Below, piece by piece: positions 1-9,481 of a stretch of DNA of 64,000 nucleotides. The stretch is taken from assembly GCA_965215215.1 (NCBI GenBank), contig OZ244043.1:496001-560000 (forward strand). The letters run 5' to 3'. Below the pieces are notes generated by a model, which was not told the origin of the DNA, ran no database searches, and worked only from the letters and a program-made list of their open reading frames with translations. Within the stretch, counting starts at the first letter, position 1. Each line of letters opens with the position of its first letter. The position numbers were made by a program, and so were the translations under genes. The DNA is from CALDTK01 sp965215215 (GTDB lineage Bacteria > Bacteroidota > Bacteroidia > Chitinophagales > Saprospiraceae).

Positions 1-1477
1 AGTAGCGGTACAGCGGGTAGGTACCCCCCTTCGAACCCCCGAACAGGGAACCCTCCGGACTGGTGCGGATGGACAGCAATCGATCCTTGAGGCCGTCGTC
101 CACTCCGAAGACACGCAAACCCTCCTCCGGATTCCAGCGAAACGCGCCGAGGTTGGGATTGGTCACCGGATCGAGACACCCCCAGAGCTGCCCGGCGTAG
201 CTCCGCATGTCGAATACCACGGTACCCGCCTCGAATATATTGAGGAGCTCGCGCGCGGGTTGCCCGCTCTCGAGGGCGAGTATGCGCGAATCGGAGGTTG
301 CGATGAGCAGCTTCCCCCGGTGGTATTCCATAGCCAGCGGAGTGCTGTGCTTCATCTGAATATCGGCGTTCCTGTACCGACGGATCAGCTTTCCGATCTC
401 CGTACCGTTACGCTCGAACGTGAACATCTCCTGCGCCGTGGCGATCGACAGCTCGGATTCGGCAACGGCGTTGGCGAGGCTCGACCGGTTGTGCGCCATC
501 GCGGCCAGGTGCACAGGCGTGTACGGCTTACTCTCCACGCTCACTGGGCCATGGTCGCTGATCAAGATCGCGCGGTGCTCCCCGCCGAAGCCGAGGAGCT
601 GCCTACCTGCGTACACGGCCTCCATCCGTCCAGCCGCCGTAAGCTTAGTGCGCAGTAGCTTCTGCCAAGTTGCCCCGGGTTCGAATTTTCGGGAGCGCAC
701 GGGCGCCCCCGGCTCGATCCAAAGTAAGTTCGAGCCGACGACGCTTAGCTTACCCGGGCCCGGTACGGCGCACACGGCGTGCAGGCGGGGCCGTTCGGGG
801 AGCAACTCGATTGCGTAGATGCTATCGCGCAGCGTGAACGCGGCCTGCCCGGCTCCGGCCAGCACGCGGTTGCTCACCGGCCCGCTCGGTAGGCCACGGT
901 AAGCGGACTGCGTCTCGCCCCGGAAGTAGGTTTTGCCGGAAGGCTCCTTGATGACCGCGCCGCCGTCGGAGACGAAGAGTAGCTGCGCGCCACCGGAGGC
1001 CACCAGCTGCGTGCCCCGCGCGCGAGAACGGTAGATGGCGCCCCCCGTCTCGGTGTAGGTGGTGCCGTTCGGCGCGACCGCTACGAAGTCGAGGTTGGTG
1101 GCGGGACCCGGGATTGGGGCTACGGTGTTAAGGCGGTAGCGGTCTTTGGGTTGCGCCGTAACGCGCAGCAGTTCGCCCCCCTTCCGCATGTAGATACCCC
1201 GTGGGTGCCCCATCAGAATGGGGTTCACCAGCCGGTTGTCGCTCACTTCGATCCAGCTCCGGCCGTCGTGCCGGTAACGCACCTGACGATCGTTTTCGCC
1301 CGGACAGCTCGCCCAGAGCGTACCTCCGTCGTCCTGCATCAGGGCCTCGACGTCCCTACAGGGCGGCGTAAACCCCGGCATCTCGAACACGTCTACCTCC
1401 TGCCCCCGGGCGTGCACCGACGCCAGGAGAACAGAAAGAAGCAGAGCGAGCGTGCGGAAGGAAGTCCCGTGAGCCAT
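1..1477 (-). CDS. Propeller-type sensor protein, 3' part cut by window edge
   Basis: The gene starts at ATG 1477 and stays open to the window edge, giving at least 492 residues. A signal peptide of about 26 residues ends near HARGQ. The rest is a series of beta-propeller-like blades. Near the visible end, around residue 470, a segment reads FGVDDGLKDRLLSIRTSPEG and is followed by a short GGS. This matches the Reg_prop pattern (DGL...V.SI..D..G.LW.GT), and ALMQDDGGTLWAS near residue 45 is a weaker copy. Such periplasmic propellers usually precede a Y_Y_Y domain and a kinase or DNA-binding output in Bacteroidota hybrid sensors. The output domain would lie outside the window, so a stand-alone propeller is equally possible. 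Confidence 0.6.
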   Translation of the reverse strand, partial: MAHGTSFRTLALLLSVLLASVHARGQEVDVFEMPGFTPPCRDVEALMQDDGGTLWASCPGENDRQVRYRHDGRSWIEVSDNRLVNPILMGHPRGIYMRKGGELLRVTAQPKDRYRLNTVAPIPGPATNLDFVAVAPNGTTYTETGGAIYRSRARGTQLVASGGAQLLFVSDGGAVIKEPSGKTYFRGETQSAYRGLPSGPVSNRVLAGAGQAAFTLRDSIYAIELLPERPRLHAVCAVPGPGKLSVVGSNLLWIEPGAPVRSRKFEPGATWQKLLRTKLTAAGRMEAVYAGRQLLGFGGEHRAILISDHGPVSVESKPYTPVHLAAMAHNRSSLANAVAESELSIATAQEMFTFERNGTEIGKLIRRYRNADIQMKHSTPLAMEYHRGKLLIATSDSRILALESGQPARELLNIFEAGTVVFDMRSYAGQLWGCLDPVTNPNLGAFRWNPEEGLRVFGVDDGLKDRLLSIRTSPEGSLFGGSKGGTYPLYRY

Positions 1478-1528
1478 CGTCGCTTACCAGGACAATTAGC
1501 ATACCAGCAGCGCCTTTCGCACGGGTAA

Positions 1529-4150
1529 CTAACCGATAAGGAGTAGCCTGGCCCGTTCGAGTGCGGCGTCGATTTGCTCGGGTTTGCTGCCGCCGGCACT
1601 CGCGAAGAAATCTTGGCCGCCGCCGCCGCCGCCGATGATGTTGGCCAGGGGCTTGATGAGTTTGCCGGCGTGCAGTTCGCCCTGAGCGGCCAACGCCTTC
1701 GACACCGCGATGAGGAGCTGCGGCTTACCCGATTTTTCGAGGCCGAGCACGATGACCGCGGGGGCGAGCGTGGCCTCGAGCCGAAAGGCCAGGCCCTTGG
1801 CGACCTTCGCGTCCTCGATGGGTATACGGGCGATCACCACCCTGCGTCCGTCGTGTTCGACGGCCGAGGCCACGAGCCTATCCGCCAGACCGGCGGCCTC
1901 CGCCTGCTGTACGCGCTCGAGCTCTTTGCGCAGGTTGCGCACGTCGTCCTGTAAGCTTTCGAGCTGCTTGGGTGCGTCGGCGGGATTCTTGAGGAGCGTA
2001 CGAAGTTGGTCGAGCTCCCCGAGCTGCGCACGTACGTAGCGCTCGGCGCCCGCTGCGGTGACGGCCTCGATGCGGCGGATCCCCGTGGCTAGTGCGGACT
2101 CGGCGGTGATGCGGAACTGCCCGATGGCGCCGGTGTTGCGTACGTGCGTGCCGCCGCAGAGCTCCCGCGAGAAATCCTTGTCGAAGGTGATCATGCGTAC
2201 CCGCTCCCCGTACTTCTCGCCGAAGAGCATCGTGGCCCCGGCCGACTGTGCCTCGGCGAGCGGTACGTCGCGGTCTTCCCCGAGTTGGATCGTGGCGCGG
2301 ATCCGCTCGTTGACCGTGTCCTCTACTTCGCGGAGCTCGTCCTCGCTCAACTTGGCGAAGTGACTGAAGTCGAACCGCAAGTAGTCCCCGCTCACGAAGC
2401 TGCCCCGTTGCCGCACGTGGTCGCCGAGTACCTGCCGGAGGGCTGCCTGCAGCAAGTGCGTGGCGCTGTGGTTGGCCTCCGTAGCGAGTCGCCGACGAGT
2501 GGCCACCTCCGCTTTCAGGGCGGCGGCGGGCTCCTCGGGGAGCCGGTCTACGCTCAGTACGACGAGCTCGTTCTCGCGCGTAGTGTCCTGCACGCCGATC
2601 ACCTCATTCGGGAACGTGAGCGTCCCTCGGTCGCCGACCTGTCCGCCGCCCTCCGCATAGAACGGGCTCTCCGCGATCACCAGCTGGTGCAACGTACCCT
2701 TCGGTGTCTCCAAGCTTCGCTGCCGCAAAACTCGGGTCCGGGCTACCTGCAGGCGGTCGTAGCCGACGAAGGTGGCCTGCTCGTCGGAGAACACCTCCCA
2801 GTCTCCCACCGTCCGTTCGCCGGCCGCGCGCGAGCGCGTTTTCTGCCCTTCCAGGGCCCGCCTGAACCCGTTCATGTCCACCCGTACCCCGCGCTCCTGG
2901 GCTACGAGCTGGGTCAGGTCTATCGGGAAACCGAAAGTGTCGTAGAGCTCGAAGGCGTCTTCGCCGGATACGTCACCGGCCTCGGCGAGGGATTCGATGC
3001 GTTGCAGCCCGCTGCTCAGCGTTTTCAGGAAGGCGCGCTCCTCCTCGAGCACGACCCGGGTCACGAAGTCGCGCTGCTGCGCCAACACCGGGAAGACGTT
3101 CTCGAACTGCTCGGCGAGTAGGCCGACCAGTTCGTGCAACAGCGGCTCCTGCCGGTCGAGGAAGGAGTAGTAATACCGTACGGCGCGTCGCAAGATCCTG
3201 CGGATCACGTAGCCCGCTCCGGTATTCGAGGGAAGGGCACCGTCGGCCGTCGCGAAGCACACCGCGCGCAAGTGGTCGGCCACCACGCGCATGGCGATGT
3301 CCTCGTTCGCGTCGGGCGCGTAGCTGTTGCCGTACGTTTTACCGGTCAGCGCTTCGATGCGGGCCAGCAGCGGCGTAAACACGTCGGTGGCGTAGTTGCT
3401 CCGCTTGCCCTCGAGGGCCATACACAGTCGCTCGAAGCCCATGCCGGTATCGACGTGTTTTGCCGGTAACGGCTCCAGGATACCGTCGGCCCGCCGGTTG
3501 TACTGGATGAAGACGAGGTTCCAGATCTCGACGACGAGGGGGTCGTCCTCGTTGACGAGGCTCTGGCCCGGCACTTCGGCCCGTGCCCCGTCGGGGCGCA
3601 GATCGACGTGGATCTCGGAACACGGTCCGCAGGGGCCGGTATCGCCCATCTCCCAGAAGTTGTCTTTGCGCCCGAAGCGCAGGATTCGATCCTGGGGCAC
3701 GAATTTCCGCCAGATTTGCTCGGCCTCGCTGTCGAACGGGAGACCGTCTTCGGCGTCACCGGCGAAAATGGAGACGTAGATCCGGTCCTCGTCGAGTTTG
3801 TAGACGGCGGTCAGCAGCTCCCAGGCCCAGGCGATGGCGTCCGGCTTGAAGTAATCCCCGAAGCTCCAGTTGCCGAGCATCTCGAAGAGGGTGTGGTGGT
3901 AGGAGTCCCGTCCCACCTCCTCGAGGTCGTTGTGCTTGCCGCTTACCCGCAGGCAGCGCTGGGTGTCGACGGCGCGCGCGTAGTCCGGTACGCGGGTACC
4001 GAGGAAGTAGTCCTTGAACTGATTCATGCCCGCGTTCACGAACAGCAGCGTCGGGTCGTCTTTGTTGACGAGCGGGGCCGAGGGCACCACGCGGTGGCCC
4101 TTCGAGGCGAAGAAGTCGAGGAATTGCTGGCGGATTTCTGGTGCGGTCAT
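1529..4150 (-). CDS. alaS: Alanine-tRNA ligase
   Basis: This is an 873-residue alanyl-tRNA synthetase of normal family length, which charges tRNA-Ala in the cytoplasm. The class II catalytic core begins at the chosen start with TAPEIRQQFLDFFASKGH. The editing domain carries the zinc-binding HSATH motif and CGGTH. The C-Ala domain has the glycine-rich stretch GGGGGGQDFFASAGG near the C-terminus. A longer reading frame extends to 4231, but those 27 residues are not family-like, so ATG 4150 is preferred. It diverges from the M23 peptidase across a short intergenic region that contains one copy of the dispersed 14-bp motif. Confidence 0.97.
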   Translation of the reverse strand: MTAPEIRQQFLDFFASKGHRVVPSAPLVNKDDPTLLFVNAGMNQFKDYFLGTRVPDYARAVDTQRCLRVSGKHNDLEEVGRDSYHHTLFEMLGNWSFGDYFKPDAIAWAWELLTAVYKLDEDRIYVSIFAGDAEDGLPFDSEAEQIWRKFVPQDRILRFGRKDNFWEMGDTGPCGPCSEIHVDLRPDGARAEVPGQSLVNEDDPLVVEIWNLVFIQYNRRADGILEPLPAKHVDTGMGFERLCMALEGKRSNYATDVFTPLLARIEALTGKTYGNSYAPDANEDIAMRVVADHLRAVCFATADGALPSNTGAGYVIRRILRRAVRYYYSFLDRQEPLLHELVGLLAEQFENVFPVLAQQRDFVTRVVLEEERAFLKTLSSGLQRIESLAEAGDVSGEDAFELYDTFGFPIDLTQLVAQERGVRVDMNGFRRALEGQKTRSRAAGERTVGDWEVFSDEQATFVGYDRLQVARTRVLRQRSLETPKGTLHQLVIAESPFYAEGGGQVGDRGTLTFPNEVIGVQDTTRENELVVLSVDRLPEEPAAALKAEVATRRRLATEANHSATHLLQAALRQVLGDHVRQRGSFVSGDYLRFDFSHFAKLSEDELREVEDTVNERIRATIQLGEDRDVPLAEAQSAGATMLFGEKYGERVRMITFDKDFSRELCGGTHVRNTGAIGQFRITAESALATGIRRIEAVTAAGAERYVRAQLGELDQLRTLLKNPADAPKQLESLQDDVRNLRKELERVQQAEAAGLADRLVASAVEHDGRRVVIARIPIEDAKVAKGLAFRLEATLAPAVIVLGLEKSGKPQLLIAVSKALAAQGELHAGKLIKPLANIIGGGGGGQDFFASAGGSKPEQIDAALERARLLLIG

Positions 4151-4248
4151 TGCACTAAGTAGGCTTGGGGCGGTGGCTTTCGCCAAAACGAGGGCGAATG
4201 TCGCCGTTTCCGGCAAACCCGCCCTCATCACCTAAACTTCAGGCCGCT

Positions 4249-5223
4249 ATGCGCAAAGAGAAGTTCGTCTACAACGAGCAGACCCTCCAGTTCGAAGTCC
4301 ACCGCGAGCCGGTGAAGGTGAAGGCGTTGCGCATCTTCTCGTTCTTCCTGGCGACCCTGGTCGTGGCCGGCGGTTTGGCCACGGCGGTGTACAAGTACTT
4401 CCCGTCGCAGAGTGAGCAGAACCTCCAGCGCAAGATCGTGGCGATGGAGACGCGCTTCCGCAGTCTAGATTCCGAAGTGGAGACGATGGCGATGGTGCTC
4501 GGCAACGTGCAGGCGCGCGACGCTTCGGCGCACCGGATGGTGTTCGGGATGGAGCCGATCGATCCGGACGTATGGACGAGCGGCACCGGCGGCCACGACC
4601 GGCTCGTGGCCCGCGGCTCGACCGAGGAGCTCATCGCGAGCTCCGAGGCGCAGGCCGAGCGGCTCAAGCGACAGCTCGTGCTGCAGTCGAAGAGCCTGGA
4701 TACCATCCTCGCCCTCGCTAAGGATCGCGAGGAGATGCTCGCGAGCATCCCGAGCATCAAACCGATCCGCCAGGATCAGTACAAGCGCAACATCAAGCTG
4801 CTCTCCGGCTTCGGCATGCGGATCCACCCCATCTACAAGCGGCGCAAGTTGCACGCCGGCATCGATTTTCCGGCAACGGCAAATACGCCGATCCAGGCCA
4901 CCGGTAACGGTCGGGTGAGGGCGGTGAAGAAGCAGCGCAGCGGGTACGGTACGCACGTGATCATCGACCACGGCTTCGGCTACGAGACGCTCTACGGCCA
5001 CATGTCGAAAGTGGAGGTCAAGAAGGGCCAACAGGTAAAGCGAGGCCAGGTGATCGGCCGCGTCGGTTCGACGGGCACGAGCACCGCGCCCCACCTACAC
5101 TACGAGGTGCACCTCAAGGGCCAAAAGGTCGATCCGATTCACTACTGCATGGATGGCCTCACGCCGGAAGAATACCAGGAGATGGTCAATGATGCGGCTA
5201 CGGCGAATCAGTCGTTCGACTAA
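4249..5223 (+). CDS. M23 family metallopeptidase, membrane-anchored
   Basis: This 324-residue protein is a likely peptidoglycan endopeptidase. One N-terminal transmembrane helix (about residues 28-45) is followed by a helical, coiled-coil-like linker and a C-terminal LytM domain. The zinc-site motifs are visible as HAGIDFP, then LYGHMSK, then HLHYEVHLKG, which is the H-x3-D...H-x-H arrangement of active M23 enzymes. The start is ATG 4249. A -7-like TAAACTTC at 4233-4240 lies just 8 nt upstream. A longer frame from 4165 adds residues unlike the family. This architecture (membrane anchor, coil, LytM) is common in Bacteroidota and is often encoded next to alaS there. Confidence 0.9.
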   Translation: MRKEKFVYNEQTLQFEVHREPVKVKALRIFSFFLATLVVAGGLATAVYKYFPSQSEQNLQRKIVAMETRFRSLDSEVETMAMVLGNVQARDASAHRMVFGMEPIDPDVWTSGTGGHDRLVARGSTEELIASSEAQAERLKRQLVLQSKSLDTILALAKDREEMLASIPSIKPIRQDQYKRNIKLLSGFGMRIHPIYKRRKLHAGIDFPATANTPIQATGNGRVRAVKKQRSGYGTHVIIDHGFGYETLYGHMSKVEVKKGQQVKRGQVIGRVGSTGTSTAPHLHYEVHLKGQKVDPIHYCMDGLTPEEYQEMVNDAATANQSFD

Positions 5224-5280
5224 AGCGACTCGTCGAGATAGGTAAGCGGGTCTGCTCGGTATCGGTAGCTTGTCGCCGCC

Positions 5281-6624
5281 GTGAGCCAACTCAACCCGAA
5301 CGAAGGTTACGATCCTACCCACTGCCTCAACTGCGGGCACACCAACGCGGCTACGGACGAGTACTGCTCTACCTGCAGTCAGCGGAACCGAGCCCCGGCA
5401 CGCTCGGTGGGTGAATGGCTCGCCGAGGCATTTACGAGCTTCTTCCACTTAGACGGGAAGGCGTGGACGAGTATCCGCGACCTTTTCATACCGGGCCGCT
5501 ACGCGCGAAACTACATCGCGGGTCGGCGGCAACGATACATCCACCCCCTGCGGTTGCTGCTCTTTAGCTCGCTCGTCTTCTTCGCGGTCGCTTCGCTCGA
5601 GCGCGGCAACGATTTCATCGTAGTCAACGAAGGCTCGGCGCGCGTAGATCAGCCGGAAGAGCGGCCGGTGAAGTATGCGATTCATGAGTTTACCGAGGGG
5701 CTCCGCGAGGGTATCCTGGAAGACCCCAACGCACCCAGAGCACTGGACTCAATCCGACGTAGCGTCGACAGCCTGCTTCGGCTTGCCGAAGCCGAGGGCG
5801 ACGAGCAACAGGTGACGGAACTCGAGGCCCTCGACGATCAGCTCGAAGAGGCGGAGGATACGATCGACAAGGCGTCCGAGTCGCAGGCGGACACCGGGGT
5901 ACTGGCCCGAATGCGCTACGTCGACGTTCTACGCATGGAGGTAGTGATGCACGACCGCGTTCAGCAGCTGCGTGACTCTTTACTCGCTTCGAAATATGCG
6001 AACGATTCGGGGGCGCTCGCCGTACTAGACACTTTCTCGCGGACTTTCGCCATGCCGGTTCGCTGGATATCGGATAGCGGTGCGAACGGCTCCAACAACA
6101 CGCTACTCTACGACGAACACTTGGACGTACCCGTCCGGGTAGTGGCCGCCGGCTCGCCGGCGGATGTCGTTGCGGCCTCCGGGTTGGAGCACTGGGAGAA
6201 CCGTCTGGTCGTGCGTAAGGGCGCGACGCTCATCCAGCAGGGCATCGACAGCCTGAGCGAGTACCTGTGGTCGAGCTTGAGCTGGGGCGTACTTTTATAC
6301 GTGCCCCTGCTTGCGCTCGGGTACCGGTTGTTCTATTGGCGGCGGATGCCGTACTACGCGCACAGCCTCGTGTACGCCGCCATCTTGATGGCGGTTACCC
6401 TACTCGCCGCGGCCTTGGCGATACTGCTCGCGCCGTGGTCCGTAGTTCCGGCGATCGCTATCGCCGTGGCTACCGCGGCGTACCTACTGGTGGGCGAGTC
6501 CGTCGTGTACGGCGTGCCCCTCTGGAAGGTGGTGATCAAACAACTCGCGATGGGGTGGTACGCGGTTACTGCCTTCGCGTTCGCCATGTTCCTCTGGCTG
6601 GCCGTGGCGATGATCTTCGCCTAA
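5281..6624 (+). CDS. DUF3667 domain-containing membrane protein
   Basis: This 447-residue protein starts at GTG 5281. The N-terminus carries a zinc-ribbon of two Cys pairs (CLNCGH and CSTCSQ). It is followed by the conserved segment around FTSFFHLDGKAWTSIRDL and RYIHPLRLLLFSS, which identifies DUF3667. A first transmembrane helix lies near residue 97. The middle is a charged helical domain rich in Glu and Asp, and three or four further helices fill the C-terminal third. The function of DUF3667 proteins is unknown. Its stop codon overlaps the convergent ABC ATPase gene by 4 nt. A -7-like TAGCTTGT lies at 5266-5273. Confidence 0.85.
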   Translation: MSQLNPNEGYDPTHCLNCGHTNAATDEYCSTCSQRNRAPARSVGEWLAEAFTSFFHLDGKAWTSIRDLFIPGRYARNYIAGRRQRYIHPLRLLLFSSLVFFAVASLERGNDFIVVNEGSARVDQPEERPVKYAIHEFTEGLREGILEDPNAPRALDSIRRSVDSLLRLAEAEGDEQQVTELEALDDQLEEAEDTIDKASESQADTGVLARMRYVDVLRMEVVMHDRVQQLRDSLLASKYANDSGALAVLDTFSRTFAMPVRWISDSGANGSNNTLLYDEHLDVPVRVVAAGSPADVVAASGLEHWENRLVVRKGATLIQQGIDSLSEYLWSSLSWGVLLYVPLLALGYRLFYWRRMPYYAHSLVYAAILMAVTLLAAALAILLAPWSVVPAIAIAVATAAYLLVGESVVYGVPLWKVVIKQLAMGWYAVTAFAFAMFLWLAVAMIFA

Positions 6625-7259
6625 CGTTTGCGTTTCGGCGGAAGCCACGCGGTCGATTCGACGGTACGCGTGCACGCTACGTAGTCGCGCTCCTCGTTGC
6701 TCGCCACAACGAGCGTTCTGGAGCCAATCCAATCCCGAACTAAGCGTTGGTACCAGGCTACCCCTTCGGTATCGAGATTGCTCGTAGGCTCGTCGAGGAA
6801 GACGATGCCGCTGGCGGTGGCCAGGGCGAGCAACAGGCGCAGGCGCTGCATCATGCCGGAGGAGTAAGAGCCGATGCGCTGGTTGCGAATACGTCTGCCC
6901 CACCCTACCCTAGCCCAGAGCTCATCCGGGTTCAGGTCCGACGCAAACGGCCGTAGCTTCCCGTGCAAGTTCACGAGCTCTACTCCGCTCAGCTCGTCGA
7001 TCAGCTCCACGTAGGGTCCGCTGAGGTTTACGCGTTTGTACAGGGCGTCCTCGGGGATCGCCCGCTCGTTTTCGCGAAAGCTGAGTTCGCCGGCGCTCGG
7101 AACGAGTTGTCCGGAGAGGAGTTTGACGAGGGTCGTTTTGCCCGAACCGTTGGCGCCGGCGATGGCGGTACGGCTCCCCGCTTCGAAGACGTGATCGAAG
7201 TCGTAGACGATCCACCGGAAACCAAATCGCTTGCGCAGCCCGGTGGCCTCAATCCTCAC
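6621..7259 (-). CDS. ABC transporter ATP-binding protein
   Basis: This is a single 212-residue ABC ATPase, probably starting at GTG 7259. The Walker A motif is GANGSGKTT, the signature is SYSSGMMQRLRL, and Walker B is GIVFLDEPTSNLD. It overlaps the 3' end of lpxA by 11 nt, so it is translated with the lipid A operon. No permease is encoded nearby, so its transport partner is unknown. A role in envelope lipid or polysaccharide export is suggested only by the operon. The sequence resembles the CcmA-type group of short ATPases. Confidence 0.85.
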   Translation of the reverse strand: MRIEATGLRKRFGFRWIVYDFDHVFEAGSRTAIAGANGSGKTTLVKLLSGQLVPSAGELSFRENERAIPEDALYKRVNLSGPYVELIDELSGVELVNLHGKLRPFASDLNPDELWARVGWGRRIRNQRIGSYSSGMMQRLRLLLALATASGIVFLDEPTSNLDTEGVAWYQRLVRDWIGSRTLVVASNEERDYVACTRTVESTAWLPPKRKR

Positions 7260-8064
7260 CGTTGCTCTCGTGCTGCGGCCCGCGGATTACGCCGCGCTCG
7301 CTGTTGCGAACGAACTCGATGATCGTGTGGCGCTCGGCGGAGTTGGGTAGATCGCGGTCGATGAGGTCGAGCGCCTCCTGGCGCGAGAAGCCGGGGGAGA
7401 AGAAGATCCGGTAGGCGCGCTCGATGTCGCGGATTTGGGCGGGCGTAAAATCGCGTCGGGTGAGGCCTGTTTTGTTGACGCTGATGAAACGCACGGGCTC
7501 GCGCGCGACGGTGATGAAGGGGGGTACGTCCTTGCGGACGAGGGAGGCTCCACCCACCATCGCGTGGGTGCCCACTTTCACGAATTGGTGGCAGGCGGAG
7601 TTGCCGCCGAGTACGGCGTGATCGCCGATCTCCACGTGGCCAGCGAGGTTGACGTTGTTCGCGATCACCACCTGGTTCCCGATCTGGCAATCGTGTGCTA
7701 TGTGCACGTAAGCCATCAGGAGGCAGTGGTCGCCGACCACGGTAGTGCCGGCGGCCTTGGTACCGCGGTTGAGCGTGCAGTACTCGCGGACGGTCGTGTC
7801 GTGGCCCACCACGAGCTGAGTGTACTCGCCGTCGAACTTCAGGTCCTGCGGCTCGGCCCCGAGCACGGCCCCCGGGAAGATCCGGCAGCGGGCGCCGAGC
7901 CGGGTGCCCGCCATGAGCACGGCGTTCGGGCCGATGTAGCAGTCGTCACCGATCACCACGTCGTCTTCGATCGTAACGTACGCACTCACGGTAACGCGTT
8001 CGCCGACCTTGGCGCCGGGGTGCACGTTCGCCTGGGGGTACTGGGTGGGTGAGGGCTTCAACAA
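7249..8064 (-). CDS. lpxA: Acyl-ACP-UDP-N-acetylglucosamine O-acyltransferase
   Basis: LpxA performs the first step of lipid A synthesis, moving a hydroxyacyl chain from ACP to UDP-GlcNAc. The 271 residues are mostly left-handed beta-helix hexapeptide repeats (for example VIGDDCYIGPNAVL). They include the active-site His segment AYVHIAHDCQIG and a short helical C-terminus, which is the normal LpxA layout. No ATG lies near the N-terminus. TTG 8064 or TTG 8061 is the likely start, overlapping the end of lpxC/fabZ by about 7 nt. This implies coupled translation in the order lpxD-lpxC/fabZ-lpxA. Confidence 0.93.
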   Translation of the reverse strand: MLKPSPTQYPQANVHPGAKVGERVTVSAYVTIEDDVVIGDDCYIGPNAVLMAGTRLGARCRIFPGAVLGAEPQDLKFDGEYTQLVVGHDTTVREYCTLNRGTKAAGTTVVGDHCLLMAYVHIAHDCQIGNQVVIANNVNLAGHVEIGDHAVLGGNSACHQFVKVGTHAMVGGASLVRKDVPPFITVAREPVRFISVNKTGLTRRDFTPAQIRDIERAYRIFFSPGFSRQEALDLIDRDLPNSAERHTIIEFVRNSERGVIRGPQHESNGED

Positions 8065-9446
8065 CGCTTAACGATTTGCGCGATGAGCTCTCCTTCGCTC
8101 ACCACCTGATTGCCAACGTAAGCGGTACCCTGCATGTGGACGATACCCCTCCGGATCGGTGAGAGTAACTCCATTTTCAGCACGAGCGTATCCCCGGGGC
8201 GGACCATTCCACGAAACTTACAGTTGTCTATTTTGATAAAGTACATGTCCCACTCCCCGGGATCGCCGGTGATGGTGAGGGCGAGCATGCCGCCGGTTTG
8301 GGCGAGGGCTTCGACCTGTAACACCCCCGGGAATACCGGGTTGTTCGGGAAGTGCCCCTGTAGGACTTGCTCGGTGAAGGTTACGTTCTTGATGCCGACG
8401 ACGTGCTTGTCGGACAGCTCGATGATCTTGTCGACCATCAGCATCGGAAACCGGTGGGGCAAATAGCCCATAATCTGTACCGTATCCAGGAGCGGGGGTA
8501 CGGTAGGATCGTACTTCGGCACCCCCCGCAGCTTGCGCTGCTCGCGCATCACCTCCTTGAGCTTCCGTGCGAAAGCGCAGTTGACAGCGTGGCCGGGTTT
8601 GCGCGCCACGATCTTACCGCGGATCGGCTGGCCGATGAGCGCCAGGTCGCCGATAACGTCGAGTAGCTTGTGGCGGGCCGGCTCGTTCTGAAACTTGAGC
8701 TTGGTGGTGTTGAGCACCCCCGATTTCCCCACCGCCACGCTCGGGCGTTGGAGGCGCTCCGCCAGACTCGCCAACTCTGCGTCCCCGACCTCGCGCTCCG
8801 CGATCACGATGGCGTTCTCGAGGGACCCGCCCTTGATCAGGTCCTGGTTGAGCAGCTTCTCGATCTCGTGCAAGAAAACGAAAGTGCGGGCCGCGGCGAT
8901 TTGGGATCCGAAATCCTCGATGTCCTCCAGGGTCGCGTACTGCGAGCCGAGGACCTTCGAATTGAAGTCGATCATCGTCGTGACCTCAAAACTGTCGGCG
9001 GGCATGGCGACCAACTCGGCTCCGGTCAGTTCGTCGTGGTAAACGATCGGCTGCTCGATCTGGAAGAACTCTCGCTCGGCGGCCTGCTCCACGATACCGC
9101 TCTCGACGAAGGCGACGTAGAACGGGTTGGCGCTACCGTCGAGGATGGGAACCTCGGGTCCGTCGAGCGTGATGAGTACGTTGTCGACGCTACAGCCGAC
9201 CAGCGCACTGAGCACGTGCTCGACGGTGGCCACGTGCGCATCCCCGCGCGCGAGGGTGGTACCGCGGTTGGTGGCCACAACGTAGCCGACGTCCGCCGGC
9301 ACGATGGGCTCACCGGCGAGATCGACGCGCTGGAACTTGATGCCGTGGTTTGGCTCCGCGGGCTGAAAGGTGATCTTTACCTCCTTGCCCGTATGGAGGC
9401 CGATGCCCAGGAGGCTAACCGATGTGGCGAGAGTGTGCTGTTGCAT
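8058..9446 (-). CDS. lpxC/fabZ: Bifunctional UDP-3-O-acyl-GlcNAc deacetylase / 3-hydroxyacyl-ACP dehydratase
   Basis: This 462-residue fusion joins LpxC (about residues 1-300) to FabZ (about residues 320-462). The LpxC half shows the zinc and catalytic motifs VEHVLSALVG, DGPEVPILDGS and HKLLDVIGDLALIG. The FabZ half shows HRFPMLMVDKI and GHFPNNPVFPGVLQVEALAQ with the catalytic His and Glu. The first half commits lipid A synthesis. The second dehydrates 3-hydroxyacyl-ACP for fatty acid elongation. The fusion is a known Bacteroidota trait. A -7-like TACCTTGG at 9456-9463 lies 9 nt before the ATG, so the gene may have its own promoter. Confidence 0.96.
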   Translation of the reverse strand: MQQHTLATSVSLLGIGLHTGKEVKITFQPAEPNHGIKFQRVDLAGEPIVPADVGYVVATNRGTTLARGDAHVATVEHVLSALVGCSVDNVLITLDGPEVPILDGSANPFYVAFVESGIVEQAAEREFFQIEQPIVYHDELTGAELVAMPADSFEVTTMIDFNSKVLGSQYATLEDIEDFGSQIAAARTFVFLHEIEKLLNQDLIKGGSLENAIVIAEREVGDAELASLAERLQRPSVAVGKSGVLNTTKLKFQNEPARHKLLDVIGDLALIGQPIRGKIVARKPGHAVNCAFARKLKEVMREQRKLRGVPKYDPTVPPLLDTVQIMGYLPHRFPMLMVDKIIELSDKHVVGIKNVTFTEQVLQGHFPNNPVFPGVLQVEALAQTGGMLALTITGDPGEWDMYFIKIDNCKFRGMVRPGDTLVLKMELLSPIRRGIVHMQGTAYVGNQVVSEGELIAQIVKRC

Positions 9447-9481
9447 TGCCGGGGGCCAAGGTAGGCCGGTCGTTAAACGTA

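Noticed and set aside
2144..3121. 325-codon plus-strand reading frame inside alaS
   Set aside because: It lies wholly opposite a clear alaS, and its composition is that of an antisense shadow in GC-rich DNA.
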